DNA from: Pseudomonadota bacterium
GTDB taxonomy: Bacteria; Pseudomonadota; Alphaproteobacteria; Caulobacterales; Caulobacteraceae
DNA: 37,032 bases
Assembly: GCA_021816155.1 (NCBI GenBank)
Contig: JAKAZA010000022.1
Location: forward strand, 1 to 37,032
Reading direction: 5' to 3'
A program made the translations under genes and the position numbers. Below are positions 32,715 through 37,032 of this stretch, piece by piece (position 1 is the stretch's first letter; every line of letters begins with the position of its first letter). The notes beneath the pieces are model-generated. The model was not told where the DNA came from. It worked only from the letters and a program-made list of their open reading frames with translations, and made no database searches.

Positions 32715-33941
32715 ATGGCTGCCCCCACACCGTTCCGCACGGTCTTCCTGATCTGGCTTGGGTGGGCCGTGCTGATGCTCGGCTTCCAGGCCTGGTCGCT
32801 CGCCCGTTTCGCGCCGGACCGCCCCGACTCGGTCTTCGACTGGACCGAGACGTGGACCGGCGACAACGCCGCCGCGCGGCATCCCTACCTGCAGAATCCG
32901 CTCTTCAGCGGCCACACCGCATGGGATTCCGAGTTCTACATCTCGATCGCGCTCCACGGGTACGAAGACCCTGCGATGCGGGCCGCCAGCCCGAACTCCA
33001 CCGCGGACGCCGAGATCGCCGCGCCCAAACGCACGCACCCTGGCTGGGTGTCACTGAACCATGCGTTCCTCCCCGGCTATCCGTATGCGATGGCGCTCAT
33101 CGCGCGGCCACTGGCGGCCAGCGGCGTGAACGCGGTCGGGGCGGCCGCCGTCGCGGGGGTCGCGATCTCGCTGGCCGGCGCGCTGGCCGCAATGCTGGCG
33201 ATCGCAGACTTGGCGCCCGGCGACGCCGCTGAGAAGACCAGGGCCGCTTTCTACCTGGCGATCTGGCCGGCGGCCGCGTTCCTCGCCCAGGTCTACAGCG
33301 AGGGCATGTTTCTCGGCCTCTCGTTCGGCGCTCTGGCCATGCTCCGGCGCGAGCGGTGGATCTGGGCCGCCGCGCTGGCGGTCGCCGCGGTCTTCACCCG
33401 CGCCACCGGCTTCCTGCTCGTCATCCCGTTCGGCTGGGCCTGGCTCTTCGGCGGCCGACGCACGCTGCTGCGCGGCGCCCTGGCGCTCGCGCCGCTGGGC
33501 GCTTACTTCGCCTGGCGAGTCCTCTTCGGCGCCGACTTCGACTTCGTGGAGACCAGGTATTTCGGCCGCTGGCCGCTCGCGCTCGGCGCCTCGTGGGACG
33601 CCTGGGTCGACTTCGCGGGCGCTCTCTTCGCCGGCGACCCGCAGACCCGGGCCTACGAGTGGGTGGAATTCGCGGGCGTCGTCGCCTCGCTCGTCACGTC
33701 GGCCCTCTACTGGCGGCGCGACAAGGCGCTGACGCTGTACGGCCTGGCCGCCTTTGCCGTTGTCGCGACCTCAGGAGCGGCGCTCGGCATGCACCGGTAC
33801 GCGCTCGGCATGCCTGCGCTCTTCCTCGCGCCGGCGCGACTCGGCCGGCGCCCGGCGTTCGATCGGGTGTGGACGATCGCTTGCGCGCTCGGACTGGGCG
33901 CGCTTGCGATGCTGTTCAGTTTCGGATTCTGGGCAGGCTAG
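32715..33941 (+). CDS. PIG-V-like GT-C membrane glycosyltransferase (probable mannosyltransferase)
   Basis: A 408-aa protein with about nine hydrophobic helices. After the first helix (8-30) a long extracytoplasmic loop carries HTAWDSEFYISIALHGY (67-83), the acidic WDSxxY motif of the PIG-V/GT-C family, and then LNHAFLPGYPYAMAL. In eukaryotes PIG-V adds mannose to GPI precursors; bacterial homologues use polyprenyl-phosphate sugars and their acceptors are largely unknown. It lies 3 nt after pyrE, with which it seems co-transcribed, and converges with rpsU. Confidence 0.82.
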   Translation: MAAPTPFRTVFLIWLGWAVLMLGFQAWSLARFAPDRPDSVFDWTETWTGDNAAARHPYLQNPLFSGHTAWDSEFYISIALHGYEDPAMRAASPNSTADAEIAAPKRTHPGWVSLNHAFLPGYPYAMALIARPLAASGVNAVGAAAVAGVAISLAGALAAMLAIADLAPGDAAEKTRAAFYLAIWPAAAFLAQVYSEGMFLGLSFGALAMLRRERWIWAAALAVAAVFTRATGFLLVIPFGWAWLFGGRRTLLRGALALAPLGAYFAWRVLFGADFDFVETRYFGRWPLALGASWDAWVDFAGALFAGDPQTRAYEWVEFAGVVASLVTSALYWRRDKALTLYGLAAFAVVATSGAALGMHRYALGMPALFLAPARLGRRPAFDRVWTIACALGLGALAMLFSFGFWAG

Positions 33942-33963
33942 AGGCGCGCCGCCCGCCTTCGGA

Positions 33964-34200
33964 CTACGAGCGGGCGGGCTTCTTCGGCGCAGCGATCAGG
34001 CCTTCGCGCTGGGCGCGCTTGCGGGCGAGCTTGCGGGCGCGACGAACCGCCTCCGCCTTCTGACGCGCGCGCTTCTCGGAGGGCTTTTCGTAATGCACGT
34101 GCCGCTTCATCTCGCGGAACGAGCCTTCGCGCTGCATCTTCTTCTTTAGCGCCTTGAGCGCCTGGTCGACGTTGTTGTCGCGAACGAAAATCTGGACGAT
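33964..34200 (-). CDS. rpsU: 30S ribosomal protein S21, apparent ATC start
   Basis: A 78-aa protein with the S21 sequence [20 protein letters not shown], then [28 protein letters not shown] and a basic C-terminal tail. No ATG, GTG or TTG exists in frame upstream; the first in-frame ATG is mid-protein at KKKM. The codon before VQIFVRD is ATC (34198-34200), and AGGAGG stands exactly 7 nt before it, so ATC is very probably the start. S21 helps 30S subunits engage mRNA. Non-AUG starts of the ATT/ATC kind are poor initiators and can allow feedback control, as with infC. It was easy to miss for this reason. Confidence 0.9.
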   Translation of the reverse strand: MVQIFVRDNNVDQALKALKKKMQREGSFREMKRHVHYEKPSEKRARQKAEAVRRARKLARKRAQREGLIAAPKKPARS

Positions 34201-34216
34201 GACCCGTCCTCCTCTA

Positions 34217-34242
34217 GCGCCTTGCCCTTCGCGGGAGGGCGC
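34217..34242 (-). promoter_or_regulatory. Hairpin just upstream of the rpsU ribosome site
   Basis: GCGCC (34217-34221) pairs with GGCGC (34238-34242), with CCC and GGG pairing inside. It ends 4 nt before AGGAGG of rpsU. If transcribed it could influence translation of S21, but the predicted transcription start near 34238 would leave part of the stem outside the RNA. Confidence 0.35.
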
Positions 34243-34244
34243 GG

Positions 34245-34273
34245 CTGATACCAGAAGCGTCCGCGATTGTCCA
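34245..34273 (-). promoter_or_regulatory. Candidate sigma-70 promoter of rpsU
   Basis: On the minus strand TGGACA (34268-34273) and TATCAG (34245-34250) are separated by 17 nt, a fair match to the housekeeping consensus. The predicted start near 34238 gives a leader of roughly 38 nt before the ATC start codon. Confidence 0.5.
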
Positions 34274-34292
34274 CCGCGAGGCCTGGGTCTAG

Positions 34293-34970
34293 ATGGGGGT
34301 CATGACCGCAACCGCGAAGTCCCCGGACGCCAGCCACGCCGATTGGGCGAGCGAGGCCGAGGGCCGGGTTCTCGCCGAGGCGCTGCGGCTGGCGCCGCAG
34401 CAGGGCTGGACCTGGCGGGCGACCCACGCGGCCGGCGCCGCGGCGGGCTTGTGCGCCGGCGAGACCGAGCTCTTGCTTCCTAACGGGCCGCGCGACCTGG
34501 CCGCGCTCTATTCGCGCCGCTGCGACGCAGCCGCGCTCGCCGCGCTGGCCGACGTCGACCCCACGACGCTGAAGGTGCGCGAGCGCATCCGCCGCGCCGC
34601 CTGGGCGAGAGTCGAGGCTGCGATGAAGGCCGAGGCGGCGACGCGCCGGTGGTCGGGCTACATGGCGCTGCCGCCGAACGCCCCGCTGGCGCTGCGCCTC
34701 GTCTGGGAGAGCGCCGACGCGATCTGGCGCTGGGCCGGCGACGTCGCCACCGACGAGAACCACTACACCAAGCGGGCGCTGCTCGGAGGCATTCTGGCGA
34801 GCACGCTGCTGATCCGCCTGGCGAGCGGGGAGGACGCGGCCAGGGCTCACCTCGATCGCCGCATTGAAGGCGTCATGCGGTTCGAGCGGCTCAAGGGTCG
34901 GCTCGGCAAGCTGGAGTTCGGCCGACTGACCGCCGGATGGCTCGGCAGGCTGCGATACCGCGCGCTTTGA
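34293..34970 (+). CDS. COQ9 family protein (ubiquinone biosynthesis)
   Basis: A 225-aa protein. The N-terminal helical part is TetR-like, as in COQ9 ([20 protein letters not shown]), and the C-terminal half contains [29 protein letters not shown], the most conserved stretch of the family (quoted here only by its core, [14 protein letters not shown]). COQ9 binds lipids and helps the Coq7-type hydroxylase in ubiquinone synthesis. ATG 34293 and ATG 34302 are both possible starts. It diverges from rpsU and converges with purK, almost touching it. Confidence 0.92.
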   Translation: MGVMTATAKSPDASHADWASEAEGRVLAEALRLAPQQGWTWRATHAAGAAAGLCAGETELLLPNGPRDLAALYSRRCDAAALAALADVDPTTLKVRERIRRAAWARVEAAMKAEAATRRWSGYMALPPNAPLALRLVWESADAIWRWAGDVATDENHYTKRALLGGILASTLLIRLASGEDAARAHLDRRIEGVMRFERLKGRLGKLEFGRLTAGWLGRLRYRAL

Positions 34971-34973
34971 TAT

Positions 34974-36052
<1,079 letters not shown>

Positions 36053-36056
<4 letters not shown>

Positions 36057-36541
36057 TCCTCGACCTCGTCCGGCACCGCCGCAGTCTGGGCGGCGGCGAA
36101 CGCGGCGATGCGCACGGCCAGCGCCGGGTCCGAGAGCGCCAGGATGCGCGCCGCCAGCAGCCCGGCGTTGCGGGCGCCGGCCTCGCCCACAGCCAGCGCG
36201 CCTACGGGAACGCCGCCCGGCATCTGCGCGATGGACAGCAGCGAGTCGAGCCCGTCCAGGGTGGCGCTGCGGACCGGCACGCCCAGCACCGGCAGGTCGG
36301 TCAGCGAAGCGGTCATGCCCGGAAGGTGCGCGGCGCCGCCGGCCCCCGCGATGATCACCTTGAATCCTGCCGCCCGCGCGCCCTTCGCGAAGGCGACCAT
36401 GCGCTCGGGCGTGCGGTGCGCGGAAATGACGCGCGCGGCCCACGAGACGCCCAGATCGGTCAACGCGGCGCCCGCTGATTTCATTGTCGGCCAGTCGGAG
36501 CGACTGCCCATGATGATCGCCACCGCTGGCGTCTCGGCCAT
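36053..36541 (-). CDS. purE: N5-carboxyaminoimidazole ribonucleotide mutase
   Basis: A 162-aa class I PurE, which moves the carboxyl group of N5-CAIR to give CAIR. Family motifs are [12 protein letters not shown] (9-20), [11 protein letters not shown] (38-48) with the catalytic His, and [12 protein letters not shown] near 65-76. ATG 36541 follows GGGAG at 6 nt. The gene is first of the purEK pair and has a strong inverted repeat in its leader. Confidence 0.96.
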
Positions 36542-36563
36542 GCCCGCTCCCTTTTTAGAGAAC

Positions 36564-36590
36564 GCGCCAAGTAGCGCGGCCGCTTGGCGC
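36564..36590. promoter_or_regulatory. Perfect 8-bp inverted repeat in the purE leader
   Basis: GCGCCAAG (36564-36571) and CTTGGCGC (36583-36590) are separated by 11 nt. The element lies 22 nt upstream of purE and 55 nt upstream of the divergent GGDEF gene. Without a T-run it is more likely an operator or an mRNA leader hairpin than a terminator. Confidence 0.5.
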
Positions 36591-36645
36591 CGGCAACCGC
36601 GCCCGCCTAGGATTTTGGTCTGCGTCACAAACCGATTCGACCCGA

Positions 36646-37032
36646 ATGAAGATCTCCGTGGCCCGCAGCGAGCCGTTCGCCGCCGTGCGCCGGAGCGGTC
36701 CCGCCGAAGCGGGCGCCCCTGCCGTCGCCGGGGCGCGCGCCGTGGACGAAGCCCGCTTCCTGGGCGTCGCCGAGGCCGAGCTGACGCCCGCTGTAACGGC
36801 CGCGCTCGCGGCGTTAGTGGCCGAGCTCGATCAGCTGCGCGGCGAGGTCAGGCGGCTGAAGGCCCGCCTCGCCGAGGCCGAGGCCGCAGCCGACGAAGAC
36901 CCTCTGACCGGCTTGAAGAACCGCCGCGCCCTGTTGCGGGAGCTAAGGCGCGTCGCCGCCTTCTCCCTGCGCTACGGCTCGCCGGCCAGTCTGCTCTTCT
37001 TCGACCTCGACGATCTGAAGGGGATCCACAAC
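36646..37032 (+). CDS. GGDEF-domain protein, N-terminal part (runs off the window)
   Basis: The first 129 codons of a putative diguanylate cyclase. About 50 low-complexity residues are followed by a coiled-coil-like helix, [20 protein letters not shown] (about 65-84), then the start of a GGDEF domain, [18 protein letters not shown] and [15 protein letters not shown], where the first metal-binding Asp and the substrate-binding Asn are seen. The catalytic GGDEF itself is beyond the edge. No clear ribosome site precedes ATG 36646, and GTG 36658 is in frame. A GATTC (CcrM-type site) lies 8-12 nt upstream. Confidence 0.85.
   Translation, partial: MKISVARSEPFAAVRRSGPAEAGAPAVAGARAVDEARFLGVAEAELTPAVTAALAALVAELDQLRGEVRRLKARLAEAEAAADEDPLTGLKNRRALLRELRRVAAFSLRYGSPASLLFFDLDDLKGIHN

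Overview
The window is GC-rich chromosomal DNA from an alphaproteobacterium. It is most likely a member of the Caulobacterales (Caulobacter/Phenylobacterium-like). The clues are the alphaproteobacterial aa3-oxidase small subunit IV next to a three-gene transhydrogenase (pntAA-pntAB-pntB), the rpsU / COQ9 / purK-purE neighbourhood, a TPR plus GT41-type glycosyltransferase resembling the FlmG flagellin glycosyltransferase, and CtrA-like sites (TTAA-N7-TTAA) near genes linked to the flagellum. The genus cannot be fixed from sequence alone. I saw no tRNA, rRNA, insertion sequence, prophage or CRISPR array.

Layout. 1-1458: phosphate acquisition, with pstS behind a good Pho box and an unidentified membrane protein running off the left edge. 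1509-1787: a lone ParD-like antitoxin. 1876-12060: a glycan or surface-modification island of two convergent gene sets. The plus-strand set is methyltransferase, CMAH-like metallo-beta-lactamase-fold protein, GNAT, TPR-GT41 glycosyltransferase and DegT-like protein. The minus-strand set is DegT aminotransferase, a pre-ATP-grasp-like/methyltransferase fusion, PhyH dioxygenase, methyltransferase and FemAB/BioF2-like acyltransferase, linked mostly by start/stop overlaps. 12232-15144: a probable catabolic operon of SDR, thiolase-like protein without the usual cysteine, DUF35 partner and a globin. 15188-16461: fliK with a stand-alone FlhB C-terminal-like gene. 16531-18192: fmt-truA. 18284-19260: a small lipoprotein and a SleB-type cell-wall hydrolase, followed by a 429-nt non-coding gap whose core is unusually AT-rich.

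19690-24602: assorted catabolic enzymes (2-hydroxyacid dehydrogenase, serine beta-lactamase-family hydrolase, GFA protein, TauD-type dioxygenase, alpha/beta hydrolase). 24670-27967: oxidase subunit IV and the proton-translocating transhydrogenase, with an unrecognised 34-codon gene fitted exactly between pntAB and pntB. 28094-32069: DUF899 protein, alpha/beta hydrolase and a NatAB-like ABC exporter. 32133-37032: housekeeping genes pyrE, a PIG-V-like membrane glycosyltransferase, rpsU (apparently starting at ATC), COQ9, purK-purE and the start of a GGDEF protein.

How the parts may work together. The glycan island, the FlmG-like transferase and the fliK operon are the likely flagellar/surface group. 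The only three TTAA tetramers I found by eye in the window lie just upstream of the FlmG-like gene, the minus-strand glycan operon and fliK, which suggests common cell-cycle (CtrA) control. That link is inference.
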